DNA of 64,000 bases. Origin: Caldimonas tepidiphila (lineage in GTDB: Bacteria; Pseudomonadota; Gammaproteobacteria; Burkholderiales; Burkholderiaceae_C). The stretch covers positions 1 through 64,000 of the forward strand of contig NZ_QXMG01000003.1 of assembly GCF_003569765.1 (NCBI RefSeq), read 5' to 3'. The position numbers and the translations under genes are program-made. The notes below the pieces were generated by a model. That model was not told where the DNA came from. It did no database searches and saw only the letters and a list, made by a program, of their open reading frames with translations. Each line of letters begins with the position of its first letter. Position 1 is the first letter of the stretch. This document shows, piece after piece, positions 31,203 to 40,843 of the stretch.

Positions 31203-32179
31203 AACGCGACCTGCCTCGCCGCGTGTACCTGCGGCACGGCGCCTTCTACTTCGTAACGCCGGCCGGCAAGTGGATCCGCTTAGCCGCGGAGCGCGACGGG
31301 CTGCCTGCGATGTACCGGGCGCTTGCCGACCTCGCCGAGCAGGACACCACGACGCAGCGCATGCCCGCCGTGATCGGCCGCTGGCTCAAGAGCAAGCGCG
31401 GCAAGTGGGCGCCGAAGACGATTGACGACCAAGAGCGCCGCGCGGCCGTGATGGGCGAGGCCTTCGCCGAGTTCTCGCCCGCCCAGGTCACCGCGCCGGT
31501 CTGCGCCGCCTACCTCGCCACCTTCGAGGTGACGCCGCGCACCTACAACATGCACCGCACGATGTTGCGCCAGGTGCTCGCGTTCGCGGCACTCGAGGGC
31601 CTGCGCGAGGGGCACAACCCCGTCGATGACGTGCCAGCCAAGGCGCTGCGCGGCAGGAAGCGCGTGGTGACGGACGCGGAGATCGAGCGGCTCAAGGCTG
31701 CGGCCCTCCAGTTCCAGAACGGGCAGGTGCTCGTCCAAATGATCGACCTTGCCCTGATCACGGGCCAGCGCATCGGCGACCTGCTCAAGATGCGCTGGCA
31801 GGACGTGACCGACGAAGGTCTGCTCGTGCAGCAGAGCAAGACCGGCGAGCGGCTGCTGATTGAGTGGACCCCCGCGCTGCGCGCGGCGGTCGAGGCCTGT
31901 GCTGCCGGTCGCGAGAAGATCGGCCACCTGCTCAGGAGCCGGCTCGGCCGGGCGTACACGTACAAGGGCATCCAGACCGCCTGGGACCAGGCATGCGCGC
32001 GCGCCGGCATCACGGATCTGCACATCCACGACCTGCGCGGCCGCGCCGGGGTGGACGCACTGCTGGCTGCCGGCGAGGACATGCGAGCGGCGCAGCGCCT
32101 GCTTGGGCACCGCGGCGAGGCGATGACGCGGCACTATGTGGACGGCAAGTACCACCGCCGCGCAAAGCCTTCGCGGTGA
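31199..32179 (+). CDS. int: Tyrosine-family phage integrase
   Basis: A 326-residue protein. Catalytic residues visible are Arg in LALITGQRIGDLLKMRW, His-x-x-Arg in LHIHDLRGRAG, His in RLLGHRGEAM and Tyr in TRHYVDGK. The N-terminal 60 residues are the arm-binding part, the middle is a SAM-like core-binding domain (AVIGRWLKSKRGKWAPKTID). It is the last phage gene and lies next to the attachment junction. It would catalyse integration and, with a directionality factor, excision. Confidence 0.94.
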   Translation: MKRDLPRRVYLRHGAFYFVTPAGKWIRLAAERDGLPAMYRALADLAEQDTTTQRMPAVIGRWLKSKRGKWAPKTIDDQERRAAVMGEAFAEFSPAQVTAPVCAAYLATFEVTPRTYNMHRTMLRQVLAFAALEGLREGHNPVDDVPAKALRGRKRVVTDAEIERLKAAALQFQNGQVLVQMIDLALITGQRIGDLLKMRWQDVTDEGLLVQQSKTGERLLIEWTPALRAAVEACAAGREKIGHLLRSRLGRAYTYKGIQTAWDQACARAGITDLHIHDLRGRAGVDALLAAGEDMRAAQRLLGHRGEAMTRHYVDGKYHRRAKPSR

Positions 32180-32192
32180 GGCCGGGCGGGTA

Positions 32193-32246
32193 AAAAATTG
32201 GACAAATTCCGAAAAATTGGACAGCCGGCCCTCGAAGCCTGTCCAA
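32193..32246. repeat. Integrase arm-type sites next to the attachment junction
   Basis: AAAAATTGGACA occurs at 32193-32204 and again at 32212-32223 (19-base period). TTGGACAG at 32217-32224 is mirrored by CTGTCCAA at 32239-32246, an exact 8-base inverted repeat. Three TTGGACA motifs within 55 bases between int and the junction fit arm sites for the integrase. Confidence 0.6.
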
Positions 32247-32278
32247 GCTGTTGATAGAGCGGGAGTTTTTGCGAGGGG

Positions 32279-32728
32279 ATTTTCCCGCTGCTGCGCAGCC
32301 AGCAGGACTGGGAGCACGGCCGGGTGCCGTCGGGTCTCGCCGCGGCGCAGGACGACATCGCCTGGGCCGAGCACCTCGTGATCTTCTTTCCGCTGTGGCT
32401 CGGCGGCATGACGGCGCTGCTCAAAGGCTTCCTCGAACAGGTGGCGCGGCCGGGCTTCGCGTTCAAGGGCGAGAGCAGCAACCCGTTCAGGCACAAGGCG
32501 CTCGCCGGTCGCTCGGCGCGCGTCGTCGTGACGATGGGCATGCCGGCGCTGGTCTACCGCTACTGGTTCCGCGCGCACAGCGTCAAGGCGCTGGAGCGCA
32601 ACATCCTCGGCTTCGTCGGCATCGCGCCGGTGCACGAGACGCTGATCGGCTCGATCGGGCAGATGGACGAGGCCGGGGCCGCGCGCTGGCTCGGCAAGCT
32701 GCGCGAGCTCGGGCGCCGCGCGGACTGA
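32279..32728 (+). pseudogene. 3' remnant of a flavodoxin-fold NAD(P)H oxidoreductase split by the prophage
   Basis: From about 32282 the frame reads FPLLRSQQDWEHGRVPSGLA, then LVIFFPLWLGGMTALLKGFL and a normal C-terminus (IGQMDEAGAARWLGKLREL). This is the NAD(P)H:quinone oxidoreductase/KefF-type family. About the first 45 residues, including the FMN phosphate loop, are missing, and a TGA lies in frame at 32252-32254 in phage DNA. The 5' part should lie beyond the left end of the prophage. The attachment core probably includes TTCCCGCTGCTGCGC at 32282-32296. Confidence 0.85.
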
Positions 32729-32739
32729 AACGCCCGCGC

Positions 32740-34185
32740 TCAGCCCCCGCGCCGCGGGATCATCTCGCCGACCCAGGCGTAGGCATTGCGGCCACCCGAC
32801 TTGACGCGGTAGAGCGCCTGGTCGGTGCGCATCAGCAACTCGGCCATCTCGGTGCCGTCCGCCGGGAAGAGCGCGATGCCGATGCTCGCGCCGACCTGCC
32901 CGGTCGACAGCGTGAACGGCACCGGCTGCGACAGCGCGTGGATCAGGCGCTCGGCCACCTCGGTCGCCTGCCCGAGTTCCTGCACGCCGTGCAGCAACAC
33001 CGCGAACTCGTCGCCGCCGGTCCGCGCGACGACATGGGGCTCGCCTCCGACCACTTCGCGCATGCGCCGGCTCAGCGTCTTCAGCAGCTGGTCGCCGGCC
33101 GGGTGCCCGTGCGTGTCGTTGATCTGCTTGAAGCCGTCGAGGTCGACCAGCAGCAAGGCGCCGGGCGTGCCCACGCGTTCGGCCCGCGCCAGCGCCTCGC
33201 GCAGCCGGGCCTGGAACAGGCGCCGGTTCGGCAGCTTCGTGAGCATGTCGTGGAAGGCCATGAAGCGGATGCGCGCGCGGCTGCGCAGCGTCACGTAGAC
33301 CAGCAGCGCGGACCCCAGGCTCATGCCCACCCCCAGCGTCGCGAGCAGCACCGTGGGACCGCTCCAGGGATGCCAGCCTTGGCGCGGCTGTGCGCCGAGG
33401 ACCCACTCCCCGGCGCCGGGCAGCGGGAACACCGCCTCCACGTGCGTCTCCTCGAACAGCTCGGGCGGACCGAACAGCACGGTCGCCGAGGCGCCCTGCA
33501 TCGCCTGCACCCTTCCGGCGAGCGTGATGCCGAGCTCGTCGGCCAGACCCTGCAGGCGCTGCAGCAGCGGCTGCGGATCCACGACCACCACCACCGCGCC
33601 CCAGTAGCCGTCGGAGGCGGCAGCGCCGGGCAGCATGCCGAACACCGGCACGATCGTGTTCAGCGACTCGCCCACCTCGGTCATGGCCGGCATCGGCCCG
33701 AGCGTCAGGCTGCGGCGGGTGGCACGCGCCGCAGCCAACGCGGCGGCACGCCGGGCCTCCCCGCTCAGATCGCGCCCGAGCAGCGGCAGGAAGGCGGCGG
33801 GATAGGCATCCACCACCGTATCCCCACGCAGCAGCAGCACGCCGCGGATCAGCGGCTGGTCGCGCGTGAAACGAGCGGACAGCCGCCTGAACCAGACGCT
33901 GCCGATGCCGCCGTCCTCGACGAGGAAGTTGCGGATGCCTTCGCCGATCGTCAGCGCCGGCGGCATCTCGCGGATCAGCGTGCCCAGCAGGCCCTTCAGG
34001 CGCTCGCCGACCAGCACCCGCTCCTGCTCCTCCTCCAGCCGGACCTGGGCCCGCGTCGCGAGCGCGACCAGCACGAGCAGCATCGCCGCGACCAGCGCGG
34101 CGATGAGCCACATGCCCGCCGGCGTCGAGGCCAGCCGGCTGAACACCCTCGCGGGTGCGCGATGAACTACCGTCGAGTCATCCAC
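32740..34185 (-). CDS. Membrane diguanylate cyclase with CHASE-type sensor
   Basis: A 481-residue protein. Membrane helices lie at about residues 25-43 (WLIAALVAAMLLVLVALAT) and near 300-322, enclosing a periplasmic CHASE-like domain. The GGDEF domain has the active motif RTGGDEFAVLL at about residue 392. The inhibitory RxxD site, expected just before it, reads GEPH, so product inhibition is probably lost. GTG 34185 is chosen because GGAGG lies just upstream. The long upstream open frame crosses the purL terminator. It would make cyclic di-GMP in response to an external signal. Confidence 0.88.
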   Translation of the reverse strand: MDDSTVVHRAPARVFSRLASTPAGMWLIAALVAAMLLVLVALATRAQVRLEEEQERVLVGERLKGLLGTLIREMPPALTIGEGIRNFLVEDGGIGSVWFRRLSARFTRDQPLIRGVLLLRGDTVVDAYPAAFLPLLGRDLSGEARRAAALAAARATRRSLTLGPMPAMTEVGESLNTIVPVFGMLPGAAASDGYWGAVVVVVDPQPLLQRLQGLADELGITLAGRVQAMQGASATVLFGPPELFEETHVEAVFPLPGAGEWVLGAQPRQGWHPWSGPTVLLATLGVGMSLGSALLVYVTLRSRARIRFMAFHDMLTKLPNRRLFQARLREALARAERVGTPGALLLVDLDGFKQINDTHGHPAGDQLLKTLSRRMREVVGGEPHVVARTGGDEFAVLLHGVQELGQATEVAERLIHALSQPVPFTLSTGQVGASIGIALFPADGTEMAELLMRTDQALYRVKSGGRNAYAWVGEMIPRRGG

Positions 34186-34309
34186 CCACCCTCCGAAGCA
34201 ATCATCTCCCGGGACGAGAAGGGACGATAGCGATTGCGACGCGCCGGGGAATCCCCGCGAATCCGGCCCTCGACGAGCGGATGCCCCGCCACCGGCGCTC
34301 CCCGACAAG

Positions 34310-34346
34310 AAAAAGGCCCGGCGCCTCTCGGCGGCCGGGCCTTTCA
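34310..34346 (-). terminator. Rho-independent terminator of purL
   Basis: AAGGCCCGGC and GCCGGGCCTT form a ten-base GC-rich stem. On the minus strand TTTTT follows, placing it 31 bases after the purL stop. A shorter T run on the other strand may make it partly bidirectional. Confidence 0.85.
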
Positions 34347-34376
34347 TCGGCGTCGCGCGTCAGCGCGGCAGGGGCT

Positions 34377-37300
34377 TCAGCCGACCCACTTGCGCGCGTT
34401 GCGGAACATGCGCAGCCAGGGGCTCGCCTCGCCCTTGTCGAGCGGGGTCCAGCTCATCTGCACGTTGCGGACCACCCGCTCCGGGTGCGGCATCAGCGCG
34501 GTGAAGCGGCCGTCCGGCGTCGTGACGCCGGTGAGACCCTCGGCGCCGCCGTTCGGGTTGTGCGGGTAGACCGAGGTCGGCTGGCCGCTGCCGTCGACAA
34601 AGCGCAGCGCGCGCTGCACCTTCGCGGCGTCGCCGCGCTGCGAGAAGTCGGGGTAGCCCTCGCCATGCGCCACCGCGATCGGCAGCCGGCTGCCGGCCAT
34701 GCCGGCGAAGAACAGCGACGGGCTCTCCAGCACCTCGACCTGGGAGAGGCGCGCCTCGAAGCGCGTGCTCTTGTTGTGCGTGAACCTGGGCCAGTCCTGC
34801 GCGCCGGGGATGATGGCGGCCAGCGCCGCGAACATCTGGCAGCCGTTGCACACCCCGAGGCCGAAGGTGTCGGTGCGGCCGAAGAAGGCCGCGAACTGCT
34901 CGGCGAGCTGCGGGTTGAACAGGATCGAGCGCGCCCAGCCCTCGCCCGCGCCGAGCGTGTCGCCGTAGCTGAAGCCGCCGCAGGCCACCAGCCCCTGGAA
35001 CTGGTCCAGGCGCGCGCGGCCGGCCTGCAGGTCGCTCATGTGCACGTCGAAGGTGTCGAAGCCCGCGAGGTGGAAGGCGTAGGCCATCTCGACGTGCGAG
35101 TTCACGCCCTGCTCGCGCAGGATCGCCATCTTCGGCTTCGCGCCGCCGACGAAGGGCGCGCTGACGTCCTCCTTCGGGTCGAAGGTGAGGTGCACGTGCA
35201 GCCCCGGTGCGTCGGCACGGCCGACCTCGGCATGCTCGCTGTCGGCGCAGGCCGGGTTGTCGCGCAGCTGCGCGATGCGCCAGCTCACCTCGTCCCAGGT
35301 CTTGTGCAGCTGCTCCAGCGGCGCGCTGAACACCGGCTTGGCGTCGCGGTAGATCTCGACCACGCCGCGCGGGTTCGGCTTGCCGATGACGTGGCTGTGG
35401 CGCGACAGGCCGTGCTGGCGCAGCGTCTGGATCACCGCGTCGCGCTCGGCGGCGCGCACCTGCAGCACCACGCCCAGCTCCTCGTTGAACAGCGCCTTGA
35501 GCGTCAGCTCGTTGCGGCGCTCGCCCACCTGCGTGGCCCAGTTCTTCGAGTCGCCGAAGTCGGCGCGGCTGTCCTCGATGCCGTCGCTCTCGGTGACGAG
35601 CAGGTCGACGTTCAGGCTCACGCCGGTGTGGCCGGCGAAGGCCATCTCGCAGACCGCCGCCCACAGGCCGCCGTCGGAGCGGTCATGGTAGGCCAGCAGC
35701 TTGTTTTCAGCGCGCAGCTGGTTGACGGCGTCCACCAGCTTTTTCAATTGCTGCGCGTCGTCGAGGTCCGGGACCTCGGGGCCGAACTGGTTCAGCACCT
35801 GCGACAGGATCGATCCGCCCATGCGCTTGCGACCCTGGCCGAGGTCGACCAGGATCAGCGTGGTGTCGCCCTGGTCGGTGACGAGCTGCGGCGTGAGCGT
35901 GCCGCGCACGTCGGCGATCGACGCGAAGGCGGTGACGATCAGGCTCACCGGCGCGGTGACCTGCTTCGTCTCGCCGCCCTCGCTCCAGCGCGTGCGCATC
36001 GAGAGGCTGTCCTTGCCAACGGGGATCGAGATGCCGAGCGCCGGGCACAGCTCCATGCCGACCGTGCGCACGGTGTCATAGAGCGCTGCGTCCTCGCCCG
36101 GCTCGCCGCAGGCGGCCATCCAGTTGGCGGAGAGCTTCACGCGGGGCAGCTCGATCGGCGCGGCCAGCAGGTTCGTGATCGCTTCCGCGACCGCCATGCG
36201 GCCCGAGGCCGGCGCATCGACGGAGGCCAGCGGCGTGCGCTCGCCCATGCTCATCGCCTCGCCGGCGAAGCCCTTGAAGTCGGCCAGCGTCACCGCGCAG
36301 TCCGCCACCGGCACCTGCCAGGGGCCGACCATCTGGTCGCGGTGGTTCAGGCCGCCGACGGTGCGGTCGCCGATCGTGACCAGGAAGCGCTTGCTCGCCA
36401 CGGTCGGGTGGCGCAGCACGTCGAAGGCGGCCTTCTCGAGCGCCACGCCGGTCAGCTCCAGCGTGCCGCCGCTACGCTGCACGCGCGTGACGTCGCGCTG
36501 CATCTTCGGCGGCTTGCCCAGCAGCACGTCCATCGGCATGTCGATCGGGCGGTCCGCGGCCGGGTCGGGGGCCGAGCCGTCCTCGAGGACGAGCTGCAGC
36601 GCCTCGGTCGCGGTGCCGACCACGCCGAAGGGGCAGCGCTCGCGCTCGCACATCGCCTCGAAGATCGGCAGGCTCTCGGGCGCGATCGCCAGGACGTAGC
36701 GCTCCTGGCTCTCGTTGCACCAGATCTCCTTCGGCGCGAGGCCCGTCTCCTCCAGCGGCACCTTGGAGAGGTCGAAGCGCGCGCCGCGCCCTGCCCCGTC
36801 CACGAGCTCGGGGAAGGCGTTCGAGATGCCGCCCGCGCCGACGTCGTGGATGGCGAGGATGGGGTTGTTCTCGGCCAGGCCCCAGCAGTGGTTGATGACC
36901 TCCTGCGCACGGCGCTCGATCTCGGGGTTGCCGCGCTGCACCGAGTCGAAGTCGAGGTCGGCGGTGTTGGTGCCGGCCGCCATCGAGCTCGCCGCGCCGC
37001 CGCCCATGCCGATGCGCATGCCCGGGCCACCGAGCTGGATCAGGAGCGTCCCGGCCGGGAACACGATCTTGTGCGTCAGGTCGCTGCGGATCGCGCCCAG
37101 GCCGCCCGCGATCATGATCGGCTTGTGGTAGCCGCGGCGGATGCCGTCCACGGTCTGCTCGTAGACGCGGAAGTAGCCGCCGAGGTTCGGGCGGCCGAAC
37201 TCGTTGTTGAACGCGGCGCCGCCCAAGGGGCCGTCGATCATGATCTGCAGCGGGCTCGCGATGTGCTCGGGCTTGCCGTAGGGCGCCTTCTCCCAGGGCT

Positions 37301-38381
37301 CGGAGGTGCCCGGCAGCTGCAGGTTGCTAACTGAAAAACCGGTCAGGCCCGCCTTGGGCTTGGCGCCGCGGCCGGTCGCGCCCTCGTCGCGGATCTCGCC
37401 GCCCGCACCCGTGGAAGCGCCCGGGAACGGGGAGATCGCGGTCGGGTGGTTGTGCGTCTCGACCTTCATCAGCACGTGCGCGGTCTCGGGCCGGGCGACG
37501 TACTGCGGCGCGTTGGTGTAGCTCGACGGGATCCAGCGCTCGATCGCGTGGCCCTCCATCACCGCGGCGTTGTCCGAGTAGGCGACCACCGTGTGCTGGG
37601 GCGCGAGCTTCTCGGTGTTGCGGATCATCTGGAACATCGAGCGTTCCTCGTCCACGCCGTCGATGCGGAACTGCGCGTTGAAGATCTTGTGGCGGCAGTG
37701 CTCGCTGTTGGCCTGCGCGAACATCATCAGCTCGACGTCGGTCGGGTTGCGCTGCAGGCCCGTGAAGGCGGCGACCAGGTAGTCGATCTCGTCGGCGCTG
37801 AGCGCGAGGCCGAAGCCGACGTTCGCGGCTTCCAGCGCCGCGCGGCCCTGGCCCAGCACGTCCACGTGCTCCATCGGCTGGCCGGCCTTCTCGTCGAAGA
37901 GGTGGCGGGCCTCGTCGCGGGTGTAGACGACGCTCTCGGTCATGCGGTCGTGCAGCAGCGCGGCGGCTGCGGCCAGCTCCTGGCCTTCCAGATGCTTCAC
38001 GCCGCCGAGCAGCCCGCTCTTCAACTGGATGCGGTACTCGGTGACGCGCTCGACGCGCTTGATCGGCAGGCCGCAGTTGTGCGCGATGTCGGTGGCCTTC
38101 GAGGCCCAGGGCGAGACGGTGCCGAAGCGCGGCGTGACGACCACCGTGTCGCCCTCGGTCGGCCCCTCGTAGGCGTCGCCGTAGTTCAGCAGCGCCGCGA
38201 GCTTGTTCGACGCCTCGGCATCGAGCGGCTGCTCGGACCAGACCCAGTGCACGTGGCGGGCATGCACCGCGGTGACGCGGGGGTTGACGGCCTGCAGCTG
38301 CGGCAGCAGCGCCTGGGCGCGGAAGGCGGTCAGGGCGTTGCCACCCTCGAAGGAAAGCAGAGTCGCGGAAGCGGAGGTCAC
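34377..38381 (-). CDS. purL: Phosphoribosylformylglycinamidine synthase
   Basis: A 1,334-residue protein, the large single-chain form of proteobacteria. It has the N-terminal PurS-like part, the synthetase core ([35 protein letters not shown]) and a C-terminal glutaminase with nucleophile Cys in [11 protein letters not shown] and catalytic His in AHGEGYPDF. It converts FGAR, ATP and glutamine to FGAM in purine synthesis. The gene stands alone with its own terminator. A 182-base gap separates it from the LysR gene. Confidence 0.97.
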   Translation of the reverse strand: MTSASATLLSFEGGNALTAFRAQALLPQLQAVNPRVTAVHARHVHWVWSEQPLDAEASNKLAALLNYGDAYEGPTEGDTVVVTPRFGTVSPWASKATDIAHNCGLPIKRVERVTEYRIQLKSGLLGGVKHLEGQELAAAAALLHDRMTESVVYTRDEARHLFDEKAGQPMEHVDVLGQGRAALEAANVGFGLALSADEIDYLVAAFTGLQRNPTDVELMMFAQANSEHCRHKIFNAQFRIDGVDEERSMFQMIRNTEKLAPQHTVVAYSDNAAVMEGHAIERWIPSSYTNAPQYVARPETAHVLMKVETHNHPTAISPFPGASTGAGGEIRDEGATGRGAKPKAGLTGFSVSNLQLPGTSEPWEKAPYGKPEHIASPLQIMIDGPLGGAAFNNEFGRPNLGGYFRVYEQTVDGIRRGYHKPIMIAGGLGAIRSDLTHKIVFPAGTLLIQLGGPGMRIGMGGGAASSMAAGTNTADLDFDSVQRGNPEIERRAQEVINHCWGLAENNPILAIHDVGAGGISNAFPELVDGAGRGARFDLSKVPLEETGLAPKEIWCNESQERYVLAIAPESLPIFEAMCERERCPFGVVGTATEALQLVLEDGSAPDPAADRPIDMPMDVLLGKPPKMQRDVTRVQRSGGTLELTGVALEKAAFDVLRHPTVASKRFLVTIGDRTVGGLNHRDQMVGPWQVPVADCAVTLADFKGFAGEAMSMGERTPLASVDAPASGRMAVAEAITNLLAAPIELPRVKLSANWMAACGEPGEDAALYDTVRTVGMELCPALGISIPVGKDSLSMRTRWSEGGETKQVTAPVSLIVTAFASIADVRGTLTPQLVTDQGDTTLILVDLGQGRKRMGGSILSQVLNQFGPEVPDLDDAQQLKKLVDAVNQLRAENKLLAYHDRSDGGLWAAVCEMAFAGHTGVSLNVDLLVTESDGIEDSRADFGDSKNWATQVGERRNELTLKALFNEELGVVLQVRAAERDAVIQTLRQHGLSRHSHVIGKPNPRGVVEIYRDAKPVFSAPLEQLHKTWDEVSWRIAQLRDNPACADSEHAEVGRADAPGLHVHLTFDPKEDVSAPFVGGAKPKMAILREQGVNSHVEMAYAFHLAGFDTFDVHMSDLQAGRARLDQFQGLVACGGFSYGDTLGAGEGWARSILFNPQLAEQFAAFFGRTDTFGLGVCNGCQMFAALAAIIPGAQDWPRFTHNKSTRFEARLSQVEVLESPSLFFAGMAGSRLPIAVAHGEGYPDFSQRGDAAKVQRALRFVDGSGQPTSVYPHNPNGGAEGLTGVTTPDGRFTALMPHPERVVRNVQMSWTPLDKGEASPWLRMFRNARKWVG

Positions 38382-38563
38382 GCTGGGAGGCTCTTTGTGG
38401 AGGTGCTGCGCTGGAGGCAGGAGGCAGGCGCGGCGCGAAGGCCGACGATCCCGGAAAAGCCGGGGATTTTACCGGCCCGAGCGGGGCCGGCGGTGCCGTA
38501 CCCCCACCCCGGGCCCGCCCCGCGGCCGCAGTGGAGCCGGCCGGCGGCCCCCGACCGCGCGGC

Positions 38564-39511
38564 TCAGGCCGTGCCCGGTGTGCCGTGCGCCGCGCGGCGC
38601 AGCGCCTCGACGAAGCGCTGCGCCGGCTCCGGCAGGCGCACGCCGGCGCGCGTGACGATGCCGACAGGCTGGGACCGGGAGTGCAGCGGCACCGGCAGCA
38701 CGCGCAGCATGCGCTGCGCGGTGAAGAAGTCGCACACCTCCTTCGGCAGCACCGCGACGAGCTCCGGCGAGCGGCTCAGCAGCGCCACGGTCGCAAACGT
38801 CGAGGCGGTCTCGATGACGTTGCGCGGCATCGCGATCCCGGCATCGGCGAACTCGCGCTCGAGCAGCACCCGCATCGGCATCTGGCTCGGATACACCACC
38901 CAGCCGAAAGGTGCGAGGTCGGCAAAGCCCACCTTGCGCAGCCGTGCCAGCGGATGCGCCGGCCCGACCGCCACGCCGAGCGGCTCTTCCTGCAGCAGCT
39001 CGTAGCGGTAGAGAGCGGGCTGCGGGCTGACCGTCGCGCGCCCCACCACCACGTCGAGCTGGCCCTGGTCGAGCTGGGCCAGCAGGCGCGCGCTGGTGTC
39101 CTCGAAGACCTCGACCCGCAACTGCGGCTCCTCGCGCCGCAACTCGAGCAACACCTCGCAGAGCAGTCGCGGCACCGCGCTCATCACCGCGCCCACCGCC
39201 AGCCGCCCGCCGCGCCCGGCGCGGATGTCGTCCATCTCCTGCAGCATCGCGCCGACGTCCGCGCGCAACAGGCCCGCGTAGCGGATCACGCAGCGACCCA
39301 GCGCGTTGGGCTCGATGCCCGCGCGCGTGCGCTCGAACAGCGCCGCGCCGAGCACGGCCTCGATCTCGCGCAACGCCTTGCTCGCCGCGGACTGCGTCAT
39401 CGCCAGCTCGGAGGCCGCCTTGCGCAAGGAGCGGTGCCGGTCCAGCGCCGTCACGAGCGCCAGCTGCTTCAGGCGCAGCCGCGCGAAGGCGGCTGCCGCG
39501 GTGGTTTCCAT
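38564..39511 (-). CDS. LysR-type transcription regulator
   Basis: A 315-residue protein from ATG 39511. The HTH is LRKAASELAMTQSAASKALR (about residues 29-48), followed by the linker and substrate-binding domain (GRLAVGAVMSAVPRLLCEVL). It resembles GbpR-type regulators that sense sugars or sugar acids. It is divergent from the DHDPS-fold dehydratase gene with a 123-base shared promoter, so it probably controls the sugar-acid genes. Confidence 0.9.
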   Translation of the reverse strand: METTAAAAFARLRLKQLALVTALDRHRSLRKAASELAMTQSAASKALREIEAVLGAALFERTRAGIEPNALGRCVIRYAGLLRADVGAMLQEMDDIRAGRGGRLAVGAVMSAVPRLLCEVLLELRREEPQLRVEVFEDTSARLLAQLDQGQLDVVVGRATVSPQPALYRYELLQEEPLGVAVGPAHPLARLRKVGFADLAPFGWVVYPSQMPMRVLLEREFADAGIAMPRNVIETASTFATVALLSRSPELVAVLPKEVCDFFTAQRMLRVLPVPLHSRSQPVGIVTRAGVRLPEPAQRFVEALRRAAHGTPGTA

Positions 39512-39547
39512 GAGGGCTCCTGGGGTTGCTGCGGAGAGTCGTAAAAG

Positions 39548-39575
39548 CGAACACATTATGGAAAGAATTCGTTCG
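39548..39575. promoter_or_regulatory. Candidate LysR-type binding site in the divergent promoter
   Basis: CGAAC at 39548-39552 and GTTCG at 39571-39575 form an interrupted inverted repeat around the AT-rich ACATTATGG tract. It lies between the divergent LysR and dehydratase genes, where such regulators bind. It is weak evidence by itself. Confidence 0.35.
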
Positions 39576-39634
39576 ACAGTCCCCGCCTGCGGCACCACCA
39601 TGCGTCCCGGACGAACCCTGAACGAGGACCCGAC

Positions 39635-40564
39635 ATGACCCGCTCCCCCGCCCGCCCCTACCGCGGCGTGTTCCCGGTGGTGCCCACCACCTTCACCGAG
39701 TCCGGCGCGCTGGACCTCGACAGCCAGAAGCGCTGCCTCGACTTCATGATCGAGGCGGGCTCCGACGGCCTGTGCATCCTCGCCAACTTCTCCGAGCAGT
39801 TCGTGCTGTCCGACGAGGAGCGCGAGCTGCTGACCGAGGCCGCGCTGCGCCACGTGGCCGGCCGCGTGCCGGTGATCGTCACCACCACGCACTTCTCCAC
39901 CCGGGTCTGCATCGAGCGCAGCCGGCGCGCGCAGGCGATGGGCGCGGCGATGCTGATGGTGATGCCGCCCTACCATGGCGCGACGATCCGCGTGCCGCCG
40001 CAACAGATCCACGAGTTCTACGCGCGGCTCTCGGACGCGGTGTCCATCCCGATCATGATCCAGGACGCGCCGGTGGCCGGCACGCCGATGACGGCCGAGT
40101 TCCTCGCCCGCATGGCACGCGAGATCGAGCATGTCGCCTACTTCAAGATCGAGACCGCCGGCGCCGCGGCGAAGCTGCGCGAGCTGATCCGGCTCGGCGG
40201 CGACGCGATCGAGGGCCCGTGGGACGGCGAGGAGGCGATCACGCTGCTGCCCGACCTCGACGCGGGCGCCACCGGCGCGATGACCGGCGGCGCCTATCCG
40301 GACGGCATCCGCACCATCATCGACCCCTACCTCGCCGGCCGGCGCGAGGAGGCGGTCGCCGCCTACCAGCGCTGGCTGCCGCTGATCAACTACGAGAACC
40401 GCCAGGCCGGCCTGCTGGCAGCCAAGGCGCTGATGAAGGAAGGCGGCGTGATCGATTGCGACGCACCGCGCCACCCCTTCCCTGCCCTGCATCCCGAGAC
40501 CCGCGCCGGCCTGCTCGACGCCGCGCGCCGGCTCGACCCGATGGTGCTGCGCTGGGGCCGCTGA
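39635..40564 (+). CDS. DHDPS-fold dehydratase, probable 2-keto-3-deoxypentonate dehydratase
   Basis: A 309-residue TIM-barrel protein of the dihydrodipicolinate synthase/NAL family. Visible features are GVFPVVPTTFTESGALDLDS, MVMPPYHGATI (active Tyr), VAYFKIET (Schiff-base Lys) and GATGAMTGGAYPDG. In the locus context (aldonate dehydratase, semialdehyde dehydrogenase) the best fit is removal of water from 2-keto-3-deoxy-arabonate or -xylonate to give 2-oxoglutarate semialdehyde. An aldolase role cannot be excluded from sequence. Confidence 0.82.
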   Translation: MTRSPARPYRGVFPVVPTTFTESGALDLDSQKRCLDFMIEAGSDGLCILANFSEQFVLSDEERELLTEAALRHVAGRVPVIVTTTHFSTRVCIERSRRAQAMGAAMLMVMPPYHGATIRVPPQQIHEFYARLSDAVSIPIMIQDAPVAGTPMTAEFLARMAREIEHVAYFKIETAGAAAKLRELIRLGGDAIEGPWDGEEAITLLPDLDAGATGAMTGGAYPDGIRTIIDPYLAGRREEAVAAYQRWLPLINYENRQAGLLAAKALMKEGGVIDCDAPRHPFPALHPETRAGLLDAARRLDPMVLRWGR

Positions 40565-40708
40565 CGAAGGCCCCGGCCCCTTCCCGGGCGGCCCAGTCCC
40601 GCCCCCGGGGGGACCGGTCGCCTCGGCCCGCGGGGGCTGTCAGGGTGGCTGGCAGCGCCCCTGTCCCACTGCCCTGGGACGGCTGCGGTGGTGGGATACG
40701 GAACCTTC

Positions 40709-40720
40709 GTTAACGTTAAC
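40709..40720. promoter_or_regulatory. Palindrome GTTAACGTTAAC upstream of the dehydrogenase
   Basis: A perfect 12-base palindrome standing out in GC-rich DNA, 124 bases before the aldehyde dehydrogenase start. GTTAAC recurs just upstream of the FadR-type regulator gene (44312-44317). It is a candidate operator for that regulator. Confidence 0.5.
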
Positions 40721-40843
40721 ATCCGCCGTTGCGCAAGCCTGCCAGCCGCCGGAAAACGTCGGACCGCCCCGTTCCCGGCGGCGCCTGCTCCCCTCCCCGT
40801 CACCGAGCCCGATCCCGCCCCCTCGTCCACAAGGAGTTTCCCG

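Noticed and set aside
31280-34111. Very long minus-strand open frame across int, the junction and the cyclase gene
   Set aside because: It is Arg/His/Ala-rich and antisense to, or out of frame with, well-supported genes. It crosses the prophage junction, which a real gene would not.
34155-37334. Long plus-strand open frame opposite purL
   Set aside because: It mirrors purL codons and has no recognisable domains. Such antisense frames are expected in GC-rich DNA.
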